Shown in pieces: positions 14,701-28,417 of a stretch of DNA of 64,000 nt (its first letter is position 1; every line of letters starts with the position of its first letter). A program made the position numbers and the translations under genes. A model generated the notes under the pieces. That model did no database searches. It was given only the letters and a program-made list of their open reading frames with translations, and had not been told where the DNA came from. Origin of the DNA: Oscheius tipulae (lineage: Eukaryota > Nematoda > Chromadorea > Rhabditida > Rhabditidae); contig JASJZH010000005.1 in the NCBI GenBank assembly GCA_037178975.1, positions 8,952,501 through 9,016,500 on the forward strand, given 5' to 3'.

Positions 14701-17700
14701 GCCGCCGCCAGAATGGCCGGTGGGGGCTCGTCCTCGTCCTCCTCGTTGCCTTTGCCGACGTCCAGGGAGAGCTTGATCTCCTTCGAGGACATGATCTGAA
14801 GTTTTTTGGTTACGAGGAACGGAAAAGACCGGACGACATGGTGGTCAAGCCAAACGAACTTACAGAACAGTCCGGGTTCTTGGACTCATAGGGTTAGTAA
14901 CTTTTGTTCACAAACGATTATGAACAAAAGTTACGCTTTGGCTCCTACCGTAACTTTTTATTCACAATTTTCACAGCGAAAGCCCCACCCGCTTTACTTT
15001 TGTTCACAAGTTCTATGAACAAAAGTTGCGGTCAATAGGCTACCATAACTTTTGCAGAGGTTACTAATAGCCTCATATAACCATGCACTCTCTCGTCTGT
15101 TTTCCACCATTTCCTTGTCTCATACCCTGTCTGAACATACATTTAAAGAAAAGAGTTAGCCAGTCATGGATCAACCTAAACCATGAAAACCTACATCGAA
15201 AGCATCAGCCAAGACCGCCTGAACCTTCTTGTCCCTGAAGACGTACTCCTCAGTGACCACGGGCATCAGAGCCTTCTCGCAGATGTGGGCCATGATCGTG
15301 AATTTGTCCTTGTCATCGAATGTGTTCATCTAGAGTTTTTAAGGTCAATAAGATTATAAAAATTAGCACCTTACCATAAATTTATACAAGCGCATTCGAT
15401 TCTCCTTGTTGCACTTGCCACTCAGGGTGAATTTTAGGGTCGCGTCGATCTCAAGATCCTCTGCCTCTCCTGTCAGATGATTTTTCGAGATGTCATTGAA
15501 ATAGAGGAGACATTCGATAAAATGTCGATAGAACATGTCGGGGAACTGCTTTAGAAGTACATTTTTAAGGCAGAATTCGGCATATTTTCGAATATTTGCG
15601 TCCTCGTCCAGAATCATCGAGACGAAGCGGTACATGATCTGGCCCTCCCAGCGGATATACTGCTCTTTGATGAGATTTGTGAGCGATTCGAGGGTTTGAT
15701 GACGGACGAGAGTCGAGCGATCCTTAAGACAGCCAGCAATTACGGGGCTGTAGCGGTCAACCAGCTGTGTGTTTCTGCAAAACTTCACCGTTTTTTTTGT
15801 TATTAAATTAAAATACCTGATGCAGAGGTCACAAATGACGAGGATGATGTTGTTGCGGATCACGTGATCCTGATTGACACGGAGCTGATGCACGAAGACT
15901 GGCACGCATTCCTTGGCTCGATTGTAGTCCTGGAAACGGGGGGTTCGATTTTTCATATTCCTGTCACGGCCCGGGCGATTTTTCGACCAGTCCAGGGGCC
16001 AACTAGGTCCTGGCGGTCTAAAAATTTTGCGCGACTCCCTCCCCTCCTTTTTTTCGCGCAATTTGCGCGATCTTTTCCCTTGCATGCCTGATTTTGGGTT
16101 TGATAAAAAGGATCCCCTGGTGATTTTGCTCGGGTTGCGCGATTCCTTCTCTCCGTTATGGCAGAGATCACTGGGCCCTTTGTTAGTATTATGAAACTAA
16201 GCAAGTTTGGCTGTATATTATACAGAAGAAGGGCAACCTGATGGTATTTGATTGGCTCCGAGTCGGAGTGTGTACAATTTCTTCCTTTTTTGCTGAAGAG
16301 AACGTTACAAATACTATGCTACCAACCGGGCCAAGATTTTTTAATACTTTTGACACGGCACACGGGAAAACCCATCAGGATTTTGGAGACTGAATGTATA
16401 GGGATGCAAAACCTACCATGAGACAGAATTTTCCGAGTGCCAGGACACAGTAAGAGCGAACAATGCTGGTGAAAAGCTGTGCGCCGATCAGATGTGCCGG
16501 AATGATCGGGCCATTTCCTTGTGAGGAGGGGACGTTGCCTTGTGAGGAGGACGGTTGCTGCGAATTGAAGTTGCTGCTCCCGAAGGGGAATCGCTCGGAT
16601 TGGACGGCTGACGGAGGCCGGGTGCTGATGAGAGACTGCTGCATTGAGGGGATAGCGGAATTCAGGATTCTTTCCCTGAGAACATGATCGTGAAGGATAT
16701 GTTCCGAGGCCATAATCGTTTTCAGCGCCTCCACGAGCTTCTCGCAATTTTTCACGAGATTCGGAGAGAATTGGATCACTTCGCCAATCGTCGTGATGAC
16801 GCGTATTAGACGATATTCCATGGATTCCTGGCTGAAACAAGAGATTTTTCTTTCTGGGAAATAGGAAAATCAAAGCAGGGATGGTCTAAAAACCAAGTTT
16901 TTGACAAAAACAACACTTTCCCATGAGGGGGATTCGAACTCCCGACCCTGTCCGAAAAACATACCTCTCTCCCTGCTCGAGATGCAGTTCCTGGGCGAAT
17001 TCCTCGAGATTCTTCTTGACCTGCTTCTGACAGGCCTTCAGCGTGATGACACCGAATGCCTCCAACTCGTGCTTGCCCTTGGCTGCCTCCCCGACGCCGT
17101 CGAACAGCTTGGCCAGCAGGAGATAGACAGTCGAGATGTTCGGGGCCGCGATGCTGAAAAAGTCATTATTAAGGGATGTTTGCCCTTTTTTCCGGTTTTT
17201 ATCTCTTATCCACAATTACGCTCACCGAGCAGCCTTTACAATATGGCGCTGTCGGTAAGTGCTCCGGTGCAAATCTCTATTATCTTCTGTGGTGGACTGT
17301 CTGTTTGTTTGTCTGAGTCCACGAAGCAAAAGCCAAAATTTATTTGTAGTTAGTTATTGTTAATAGTTTTACAAGTCAAGTTGGTAGTTCGAGTTGCACT
17401 TGAAAACAGTCACGCTATAGAATAAGAGTTGCTGGTGTCACCATATTATAGTCTATAGTGACCATAATCACGCGCCATGTTCAGACAAGGTATGATAAAA
17501 ACTTACAGATAATTTCCGAGTTTGTTTTTTAAATCGTCGACAAGTTGCCTCTTTTCTGCCGGCGGGATTTGTGCCGTGGCCGCGCAGAGTACCTTGGCCA
17601 CGTAGCGGACCTTGTTGCTCCTGTTACCAGTCTCAAAGTTGTACCAGGTCTTCAGGGCCAGCTTGGGAGAAACCTGAAAATTTTTGTTCTTATTACGTTG

Positions 17701-20700
17701 AAAAGGTCTTACGTTGAAAACGACCGCCAGCTCGGCCAGAATCATCCATATGACGTCGTCCATGTCCGGATAACTGACCAGCTTCTCCTGCAGCGTGAGG
17801 ACGATGAGCTCATCGATGGTCTTCTCCTGGTTTAGGAAGAACAGACTGCGCACCAGGAGACGCCTAAAAAAGGGCAGTTTTTAGCTTAAAGCTAGCTGAA
17901 AACTAGCCTATGATTGTCCTGCTGCTCTATCTTCTTCAACAGGCACCATGTGAGCTCCTTGGTCTCGCCGATCAGTGGAGTGATGAGGTATTCGGCAATG
18001 AGTTTCGAGGCAGTCTGCTGCACCGACTGCTCGCGATCGTTGATCATCGGCAGCACGTATTCGAGCCAGGCGTCGTCGAACTCCTCGCTGGAAAACGTAT
18101 TTTTTCAAAAGGCCAAACGGCTCACTCGGCTACCGCTTCGATTTCAAAACTTAATGGCCCGGGTTCGATTTCTCGCTGGACAAAAAGTTTTGTCTTGTCA
18201 AAAAGTTAAAAAGGTAAAAATTTCTCGTTTTTTTGTCTAAAAAAAAAATTCCAGGCCCGGTCAGTTGCCAAGACTGGCTTGCTTAAAACGCTTGGGCAAC
18301 ATCTCTGTGCATTTGGAAACGTCTTAATACATATATCTCCTTGCTTTCTACTCGGCCACCGGCGGCCAGACAGAGACGTGCGGTCAACTTTAAAAATAGA
18401 TAAAAGAACTAACTAATGATGTTCGGTTTCCTGCAGCATGACGCTAAGTGACTCGGCTGCCGTCTTCCTCACAAGAATCGAGGCATCAACGCATCGCTCA
18501 CAGAGTAGCTTGAATAGTTGAAGAAAGTCAGCCTCCGGGATTTCATTCGGCAGATAGGCTGTCAACGCCTGCAGGCCGGCTTTTCGAACTTGGGCCTGAA
18601 TTATTTTCTTCCTAATAAGAAATCAATGGAAAACAAACAGTTTTGTCATTGACAGCCTTGGCAATGATGAAGAGAATGAGATTGTCCACAGGCATTAACT
18701 CTGAATCGTCGAGATGGTCAGTCTCATCGGCAACTTCTTCTGCATGCTGTTCATCGTTTTGTGAGACAGTTGCTCTGCGAGCCGGCGGCTTATAAAGCCA
18801 TTTGTCGGATTCAAGCTGGAAAAGAACATGGAGGAAGTATAAAAGCAAGCAAAAAGATTGGTAGCCCCGATATTCATAGCGCTAAAAATGAGTTTCGCCT
18901 CAGGAAGATGTATCTCTGGGAAAACGTTGCTTTTGTCAGGGTAGCTCGACTGCAAAAGTATCTTCCTGTCACTAGCCAGCCCTTGGCAATGTGTCTTGCC
19001 CAAAAAATGGACAAAGAAGTAAGCTAAAGCTATTTTACGTTGTGAACTGGGATGAAAGAAAATTTGCAAAGCACAGAAAGAGAGTGTGAGCGACTTATCT
19101 CATAGCCCAACATAGCCTAAACTGTAGGCCAAGAAATGGTCCTCTAGCATAATGAAAATTTCAGGTAGCGTCATACTATCTGAGAATACTGAGTATGCTC
19201 ATCGAGCTCCTTGAGCTAAAACTTATAGCAAACCTTGAAGAAAAAAGAGAGGGGCTGTAAAATTTGTGTCGAAGATTACCATATCGTTAGCCGTCCGGAA
19301 GAGTCCCTCCCTGTGCTCTGCGTCCTTGAGGAAGCTGGACAGATGGATGACGGCTCGTGAACGGATCGTGGAGGCTTTGTCCAGACAGTAGCGAATCATA
19401 CAGTGGTAGAGAGCCGGAAGAGGGTCGACTCGTCTGTTCTCTACAGGTTCCCTGAATTTTATTTAAACCAAACGCAAGAAACCAAGTTACGGTCTCTTCT
19501 TCTTCTTTGCCGGCTTCTTCTTTTTGCGAGCCTCCTCCTCTTCTTCTTCTTGGTCACTCTCCTGCTCATTCTGTTCCACGTTGGACTCATCGACTTCCTG
19601 CTTTATCGTCTTATCGCCGATCTTCGTCTTCTTCTTGTTCTTCCGAATTGACAGGTCGGTCAGGGGGCCGGGGTCTTCGCCAGATAAATCTGTATATTCT
19701 AGGTTATGAAAAGGGTAAAGAGCCTACCAATGCTTTTGAGAATGGCCGGGATGATCTCGACGGTAAAGGCGCGTATGGGGCGAAGGCCATTGCGGGCAAA
19801 GTGATCCACACGTTGGACAAATTCCTAAAATGGACTGTGGCATGGGGCGACCCTCAGCTCAGAAAAAAAAATCTCAAAAACCAACAAATTGATATTCGCG
19901 GGGAAGAAGGAGGAGAACCTCGACGATGCAGCCGGCTACTTTGAGCCGGTAGTCGGACTTGTCAGCGCAGCGGCAGTAGAGGTTCTCGAGGACCTGAAAA
20001 TTGAGTTTTTTTTGTGCGAGAAAGTAGGAAAATCAAGCAAAAATGAGGATTGGTGAATAGGAGACAAAAATACGCAATGTGGCGTGAGTGTAACGACTGC
20101 GCATCGGGCTGGACGACCGTAAACAGCGATTGAGGAGAATTGCTAGTATTCTTGTTCGCACTAAGAGACAGTCGAGAACTTGAGAGTAGTCGTCTTAAAA
20201 AGTGAACATTTTGCAGTAGAGAGTGGCTAAGAAGAAGGCTTTTGTTCAATACCACCAATACTTTTTTTAAGCAAAAATTAGTTTTGAACCTCCTCATTTC
20301 AGTTTTAAAGCTGTTGTTTTCTATTTAATTTTTTTTTTAAAGAAAGAAGCCAACATTAGGAAGCATGTGCGAAAAAACAAGCTCCAGCAGACGGCAAGTC
20401 GACCATGTACCGACCCAGATCCTTTGGGGTTCGAGCCTTGGTCCAAAACGCGTGATCTGCACGGTCTTTATAGATCCTTCTAAGTGACTAGGGCCATTTT
20501 TTCTCAATTTACAAGCCTAAACAATTGGACTATAACTAGATGCGGTTCGAATAGCTGTAAAAAAAAGTTGAACCACAACCGCGTCGGTTCAATTTTTTGG
20601 AGCTCTGCAGCTCCCAGCGCACTTGTTTGCACGATCCTAGATCCCAGCCATCTCAAGCCAAAAACATTTGATTTTGAAAAACAGTTTGAATTTATGCCAA

Positions 20701-22550
20701 GATTTGACTGTTTACATCCGGGCAGCGAATGGTCACCTGCAAAAGCCAAAACACCGTACCTTGAGAATAACCTGTAGCTCGCTGGCTATATTGAACTTAA
20801 TGCGTTCCTTGAGGAATCGGACCATGAGATCCTTCCACGTGATGAAGGAGGCCGGAATCGTGTTCGCCGGCCCGTTGTCCATGCCCCAGAAGGCCAGGCG
20901 TGGAAAGACGATTCGGGAATGAATCTAAATTTTCATATTTTGGGAAGGTTTGGGGCGGCAAAAACTGACAAGGACTCCTCCATTGCTATGCCTATCATCG
21001 GCCAGACGATGAAACAGGGCAAAAGCCTTGTCACTCTTGCCTCGGAGATTGTCAAATTCGCGTAGTGTCTCGACTGGCGCGACGCGAATGTTCCTGCTGT
21101 CGCGGTCAATGACACAAACGTCCCGGAGGAAGCTGATGGTCAAGATGGCCGGCTGCTCGTAGCCTCCAAGGGCAACTAAAAATCGGATTTTTGGGCACGA
21201 AAATGGGAAAAAACCTTACATTTGCCGGAGAGGATGAAGAAAGCCCGTAGGATATCCTCCAGCATCTCGCCGGCTACGGATTTGTCGATTTCTTCCTCTT
21301 CGTGGACCTCGGATTCTGGAAATGACTGTGTCTTTTGCACTTCTGAAGCTCTCAAATGTCTGTGGCTCTGTCAGAAGACATAAAAGTGTTAGTACAAGAT
21401 AGATTAAAAAGAAAAGGACGTCAGGATTACATTAAAACCAGCCGTCTACGACTTGTCTTTGCACCGAAAATAGACAGCTGCGCCACTTCCCCAGAAGCCT
21501 CTAAGTTTCCTATGAAGCTGACTTGTCAACTAAACTCTTGGCATGCTATGACAAGCCTAAGCTTTAGTAGTAGAGACATACTGACAGAACAGGAAAAGGC
21601 GGTATTTTTGATAGAAAATTGACTGATGGCAATTCCGGGCAAAGTGCAGCTTGACAGGGAACAGAACAAAAGGCTAGATATATTTGATTAGCAGGACATG
21701 TGGAAAGTGGCATGACCCAAAAACGGCTGAATTTTAACAATGGCTGACATGGACTGGATACACCTAACAGGGACAAGTTGGCGAAGTTACAAAGAAGAGA
21801 ATTCGAGAGAAAGGTCAAGACACTAACCATTTAGGACTTCTTGAGCCTTCTTCTTCCCCTTTCCTTTAGTCTTTGCCGCCGGTTTAGCCTGTAGCAGCTC
21901 CCTCGATCCAAATGTATAGGAGCGTTGAACTTGGCGGAACAGATCGAAAGATTTCTGTGACCACATTGACTAGAAAAAAAAATGATAGGAACTGACCTCG
22001 TAGAAGAACTGATTGAATACATTATAGGCGGAAGATCCTTTGATGCTGCAGAGGACGATGTAGGCAGTAGCAGCTGCCGTGCCCGCTTCTACGGCCAATT
22101 GTGGACTAAAAGCTTGATTTTTTTGGGAGTTGAGACCACCAAAATTACCTGTTTTTAGGGACGGCCTTCTCCACGGCATACCACATCAAAATCATCAGCT
22201 TTTTGACCGAAATTCCAACGCCAGCAAGCTCTCTCCATAGCTCTGGGCTGTCGCGCTGTGATACGAACTCTACGAGCCGCTCACGGACTGAAAAATCCTG
22301 TTCCTGGGGCAAAAAAACCGAATTCTACGTTTCCTGAAGAGATCCCTCTGAACAATTTCGTCTGTGTCGAAGAAGGACGGCTTCAGCGCAATGGAAGCGT
22401 TGTCGTATTCGGTGAAATTGCTATCAATGCTACAATTTTTAATGTATTTGGCGAAAAACACAACGGAACATACATTGAGGCGACCCATTCATCGGTAATC
22501 TCCTTGGCAGAGCCAAAATCTGACGAGCAGCACTCTATTAATCTTTCCAT
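11716..22550 (-). CDS. NCAPD3: Condensin II subunit D3
   Basis: HEAT-repeat, non-SMC subunit of condensin II, which compacts mitotic chromosomes. Twenty-eight exons keep frame to 1626 aa (vertebrate about 1500). Start exon 22474-22550 encodes MERLIECCSSD and follows GTTTCAG. Diagnostic blocks include VRNNIIL-like HVIRNNIILVICDLCIR then SPVIAGCLKDRSTLVRHQTL (15375-15929), MYRFVSMILDEDANIRKYAE, FRHFIECLLYFN-like residues, and SSKEIKL plus GGDKQLQAEIEYDIKKFE (14475-14795). A Lys/Glu-rich insert lies at 19491-19689. The tail (12973-13284, 12328-12630, 11801-11882, 11716-11759) is acidic, then Ser/Pro/Arg-rich with RAFSTPNKTMAN, resembling the phosphorylated vertebrate tail. Exon 15 (17908-18087) uses a GC donor. 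Intron 24 holds a fold-back element and intron 22 a hairpin-rich repeat. Confidence 0.93.
13878..14314. mobile_element. Fold-back (long inverted repeat) MITE in NCAPD3 intron 24
   Basis: Two arms of roughly 190 bp, about 13878-14060 and 14125-14314, are imperfect reverse complements around a 65-bp centre. Termini are GGTAGTAGTTAAACAGGCGC and its complement. ACTTACTC flanks both ends (13870-13877, 14315-14322), an 8-bp target duplication, or 9 bp if the adjoining C is counted. No coding capacity. TSD length fits hAT or Mutator-like MITEs; the class is unresolved. Confidence 0.85.
14890..15070. mobile_element. Hairpin-rich MITE-like repeat in NCAPD3 intron 22
   Basis: Outer ends GTTAGTAAC and GTTACTAA are near inverted repeats. 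Two internal hairpins share the stem AACTTTTGTTCA / TGAACAAAAGTT (about 14899-14932 and 14995-15027). A related fragment lies at 25507-25542. Confidence 0.6.
16921..16962 (-). repeat. tRNA-like 3' fragment in NCAPD3 intron 18
   Basis: Minus strand reads CGGGAGTTCGAATCCCC, a B-box/T-arm sequence. The 5' half of a tRNA is not seen; it lies immediately beside the donor of exon 18. Confidence 0.4.
18890..18955. repeat. Dispersed repeat R2, copy in NCAPD3 intron 12
   Basis: Blocks GGGAAAACGTTGCTTTTGTC and GGTAGCTCGACTG match copies at 8895-8990 and 52860-52935. Confidence 0.5.
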
Positions 22551-23534
22551 GGGGCGTTTGCGGCCTGAAACTAACGATATAAGCAGATTTTGTCATTGAA
22601 ATCGAGAAGAAGGAGGAAAACAAACAAAATACAGCAAAAAAATTCAAATTTTTGGTGTTCGCGGCAGTGCGCTCCGCTGCACAGACCTTTAAAAGATTAG
22701 AGATTGTATAAGAGTTGTTGTGAGTAGTTAGAGAGCAAAAAAAAAATACGTGATTTAGAAGCAAAGATCTGGGAAAGAAAAAAACACCCAGAAAAAAAAG
22801 CCTGTTTGAATACATAAGCTTTGGCGGCCAATCTGACTCTTGTATTATAGCGGGATTTAGAACGCCATAAATTGCTCGGGATATTTTTCTCGTCAAGCAA
22901 ATATTTGCTAGTTCCAACGACTTTAATGGTCCAAGCCGTTTATGCCGGACCCAGGAAAAATCAAAGTTAGCTAGTTCGAGAACCGAAAATAAACGTTCTT
23001 CAGTATTCCCTTACGTCTCTTTGCAATAAAACTGCCATAGGACCATGATCAGTACTTCAACAGCGATATCTCAAAGCAGAGTACTCTTAGTCCACGAATG
23101 GACCAAAACTTTACTCAATATCCACTCAAACTAACAAGATCGACGGGCGGAGAACAGCCAACTGTTCTGCTAAGCTTGTGGAAAAAATAGACTACGTCTT
23201 CGGCAAGTTGCTTGCAGGTCGACGACAAATCCTGGAGCAGATGAAAAAAACCGTAGCATTGAAGGATTAAGTCTAGGGTCGTGATTCACGGACTTAGTTC
23301 AGTCTCTATCTTGAAAAGCCTGTCTCGAAGACGTCCAACTAGTTTCAACACTGTCCGCTGCTGCAACCTCCCGGTGCTACAGAAGAACGTGCCACAACTG
23401 ATGGACAAGCGTGGGTTCAGCCAATGCTTCCCGACTCCTAAATGCAAGAAAACCGCTGTCCATCTGCCACTAATGCTGCCTGATACCTAAAAGTATCAAT
23501 GACAGGATGTAGTCATAAAAACAAGGGGTTGGAA

Positions 23535-24635
<1,101 letters not shown>

Positions 24636-25941
24636 GAGCGTTCCACTATTTCATACTCTTTTTGTTATTTTTCCCAAATTTGTGAATGATTTTTCAACTA
24701 ATTGCATTGCACATGTTTGAGGACAGTTTAAACCCAAAAATTAATTATTTAGGAGGAGTCATAGAACGTGTAAACGTGATCTCTTCCTTCCTCTTCTACT
24801 TCTCGTCTTTTGCTCTCCAAATTCCTTTTCAATTTCGACATTCTGCGAAAATCTACGTCTTCTGCACCAAAATTTCGAAACAAAAAACAGGTGAGTTCGA
24901 GAGAAAACGCATCAAAGTGGGTCCAATACTCTGAATTTTAGAAAGCTTTTAATGTCTGCTGCTCCTTGCCACAATATGGTCTCTTTCCGGTCCTTTGAGA
25001 TCGATCAGACGACAGTTCCAGCTGACAGCATGTTTGTTTATTGGACTCCAGATCGCCTCCCACTCCCGTGGTCAGCGGCTCTCCTCGTCCACAAACGGTC
25101 TGTTTATTCTTCTACAGACTGTTATCTGCAGTTTTTGTAGTACTCATGTCCTTCTACTTTGCACACCCCTTTCCTTATCCCCACCCCTGGATATTCCGCA
25201 TACGATCTGGATCTGAGTCACATGCGAATATAAAGAGACTGCTACCAAAAAAAAGGGGCAGTTCAGAGAAGAAACGATTCGGTAGTTCGTGACAGCCACT
25301 TCGATGGCAATCAGTCGTCCCTTATCAGCTGCTCCTCCTACCAAATCCCACTTTCTTCTCTGTCTCCTCAGTGCACTTTTTCGATTCCCTCTTTACGATT
25401 CCTTATTTCTTGATAGAAGTTTTTGGGAAGAGACATAAAGACATTTTTAGATGATTTAAATCGATGTGTTTAAACGACAAGTCACTTCTGTCTAGAACTT
25501 TGGTCTAGTAACTTTTGTCCAAAACTTTTGTGAACAAAAGTACCATACTTTGACATGACTTTTTGGGAACAAGTCGAAGGGAGCGAATAGAGTTACATAG
25601 GGGGGGAAGATCCGTTTTCTCTAGCTGAGCTACCGGCTGACAGAACAAGAACATATCGATTCAGATGATAGGAACAAGTTACCTATGTTAGGCATGGCTA
25701 TCGGCTCCTTTGGAATTTTTAAGTGCACGGTGTCTGTAAACGGACCGATCCGGGCTTTCGGATGCGTGACTGAGTGGTTTGTAGAGCAGTAGAGATCCGA
25801 TTTGCGAAAACGACTTATTTTGGAGAGAGGTCTCTCAAAAGCGTTCATTTCTTCAACTTCCAAATTTATTACAATTAGGGTATTTACACACTTTTTTTTA
25901 AAAGAAATTCAAAATTTCGCTTTATTCCAAGTCTTTCAGAT
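24636..25941. other. Intergenic region between H3 copy 2 and ferroportin
   Basis: No gene supported. Contains a fragment (25507-25542) of the ACTTTTGT / GAACAAAAGT hairpin repeat. No iron-responsive-element-like CAGTGN hairpin was seen just upstream of the ferroportin start. Confidence 0.4.
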
Positions 25942-28417
25942 ATGCTAGAACGGTTTCGAAACTACCGCCAAAAACACTCTCAGTTCCTGAAAGTCGTAAC
26001 CTGTCTCAACGCGGCCTACCTCGTCTCATCCCTGGTCAGTTCAGAGATCATTACGCGTCTCCTTTATCTCTGGTCTCTCAACGGAAAAGCCTCTTTCCGC
26101 ACCGAACCAGACTCAGTTCATAGTTCGAGCCTGATAACTGCGTGCCATTTCCAAGATTCACGTGGTTTTTTCCTTCAGGGTGACCGACTATGGTCCTTCT
26201 CCATGGGAATCATCATGCATCGACTGGGAGGCATGAGCTGGGTCGCGATTCATCAGCTCGCCGAGGCTCTTTGTAAGCTCCTGCTGGCCACGAGGGTCGG
26301 AGATATTCTGGATCGTGTGAATCGGAGCAAAGGGATCCAGTCGGTCCTGGCAGCCAACAACATTTGTATCACCATTTCGGCATTCTGCTTCTATTTGGTC
26401 TTCGCAGGAGTTGGATTGGCTGGAGCGCAAGGGTCGAATGTGGGTTTTGTTGTTAAAGACAGAAAGACAGAACAGAGAGACAAATGGAGAGACACATATA
26501 CAGAGAGAGACAGGGAGACTGAGAGACACTGCTTCGTAGGAGATCAGACATTGACAGTGACAGGATAAGAACTGAACAATCATAGAATTGAAGCTGAACG
26601 GGTGGACAGAGAGAGTACACGGACCGAGTCGGCTAACTGGGATAGAACTATATGTGGACAGGAGTTAAGAGATACAGGATGACAGCACTGACAACGTAGT
26701 ATGACTCAAGATTGACGATCTATTTCGTCTGGTGGGATACGGTACCATCCCTTTCACAATCCTTCTTCAGTACCTGCTCATCACCGCGATCCTATTCGGA
26801 GCCTCTTCCCGCGTCGCCTCAGAAGCTCAGAAGACAGCATTCACCAAGGACTGGATTGTCGTTCTGACCGAGAAATCCAAGGGCGCTCGTCTTTCGAGTA
26901 AGTTCTCGTTTAAAAAATTACAATTGAATGTCTAGCACAAAACGGTGTGATGAACATGATCGACCAGTGTGCGGCCTTCTTGACTCCCTTCATTGCCGGC
27001 ACTCTTCTGGACAGTTACAGTGGCCAGTTCTGTTGTCTGGTGATCATACTCTGGAATCTTATGTCATGGGCCCTGGAAGCTGTCGTCTTCCTTTGGATCT
27101 ATTCAAAAACTCCGGAACTGAGCCAGCAGAGAGAACAGCCCGAGGCAGAGGAGCAAGCAGTGTCGCCTTTTAGAAAGTACTTCCGACAGAAGGCATTCCG
27201 GTCAATGTTCGGACTGGCTCTGCTTTACATGACTGTTCTTGGATTCGACAATGTGAGTATTGTCACTGTCTCTCGGTTTCTCTGTCACTTGGCCTTTCAG
27301 TCTCTCTAACTCTCCGTCTCTATCTCACTTTATTTCGCTATATCTCAGTCTCTGTCACTGTCACTGTCTCTCTGTTCTTCTGTATTTCTGTCTCTGTATC
27401 AGCCTGTGGGTCTCTCTGTATTTCTGTCCCCCTGTCTCTTTATATATTTGTCTCTCTATCTCTGTCACCATTTCTAGTAATCCAAATTTTTCAGTTGGCA
27501 ATCTCCTACGGTGCCTCTCAAGGCATGTCTGCCTCCCAGCTGGGCTTCTTCCGCTCCATGGGTTCTCTTCTTGGATTTGCTGGTAACGGATTCTACGCCA
27601 TCATCGAAAGATTCATTGGTGTTCTGCTGACAGCACTAATTGGACTAACGGTAAGCTCAGTGGGCAGCAAAAGTGACAGTGGCTGTTTCAATGACAATAG
27701 TTACAGTATGCTTTCAGATCCAAAATATCTTCATTAACTTCTGCTCAATCTCCGTTTTCCTCCCTGGCAATCCTTTCAACGCCACCGGCTACATGGTCAA
27801 TCTGGACGCACAGACGTGGCTCTCGACCATCAGAACCTCAATCTTTAGGAACTCTACCTACTCGACCATGCCCGCTGACGAACTGACAACTCTTCCTTTC
27901 GGGGACCTGCCTTCCTCCATCATCGTCTTCTTCATTGGCATTACAGCCGCCCGTGTCGGGCTCTGGATGGCCGATCCAGCCATCACACAGATCATGCAAG
28001 AGACGATCCCGGAGAGTGAGAGATACTCTGTCAATGCTGCTCAAAATGTCTTCTGTGAGGCCTTTTCCATCATCAAGGACATCTTGGTGAGCATTCCTTT
28101 TTGAAGTTTACTTTCTCTTTTCAGGTCATTCTGTTCCCCTCGACTGAAACCTTCGGAGCGCTGATCATCCTTTCCTGTGTCTTTGTACTGGCCGGATATG
28201 GCTTCTACTTGTCTTACTTCATCTCGGTCAGTTTGCCTCTGTCTCCCTATATCCCTCTCCGCCTCTCTGTCTCTTTTTATCTCGACTGTTCCATTTTCAG
28301 AACTACTCCTGCCACAAGACTACCGCGAAAGAGGAGGAAATGAAAGAAATTCGCAGCCCGGAACAGGAAAAGCTTATGGGAAATGGTCTGGTGGAACACG
28401 CTCTCAATTCGGCCTGA
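25942..28417 (+). CDS. Ferroportin-family iron exporter (SLC40)
   Basis: Multi-pass major-facilitator-type exporter; family members move Fe2+ out of cells. Eight exons (25942-26034, 26179-26439, 26711-26897, 26936-27252, 27495-27650, 27718-28086, 28125-28226, 28301-28417) give 533 aa. Family blocks seen are GDRLWSFSMGI, a GDILDRVNR loop after the second helix (human GDWVDKNAR), TKDWIVVLTE, NMIDQCAAFLTPFIAGTLLD, LLYMTVLGFD and ITAARVGLWMADPAITQIMQE. Compared with human ferroportin, Asp39 is kept, but His43 is Ser, Cys326 is Asn and His507 is Lys. A hydrophilic Glu/Lys-rich C-tail follows. Exon 3 has a weak CAAG acceptor. It is the best match; a divergent, nematode-expanded paralog is likely. 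Confidence 0.9.
27265..27475 (+). repeat. Degenerate CTCTGT/TCTCTGTC simple repeat in ferroportin intron 4
   Basis: Pyrimidine-rich tract of short CTCTGT-type units. Similar tracts lie at about 26450-26530 (complement), 28230-28290, 28855-28915, 29560-29730, 31360-31420, 32440-32490, 35555-35615, 37205-37270 and 39010-39140. Confidence 0.7.

Noticed and set aside
22921-23530. Possible gene between NCAPD3 and H3 copy 2
   Set aside because: No open frame with introns or domain could be assembled.
25630-25863. 77-aa minus-strand open frame upstream of ferroportin with a possible donor near 25672
   Set aside because: No recognisable domain and no matching downstream exon in phase; may be chance.
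26450-26540. CRISPR-like or satellite array in the CTCTGT/GAGACAG tracts
   Set aside because: Units are short, degenerate and lack unique spacers; ordinary simple-sequence repeat in a eukaryotic intron.
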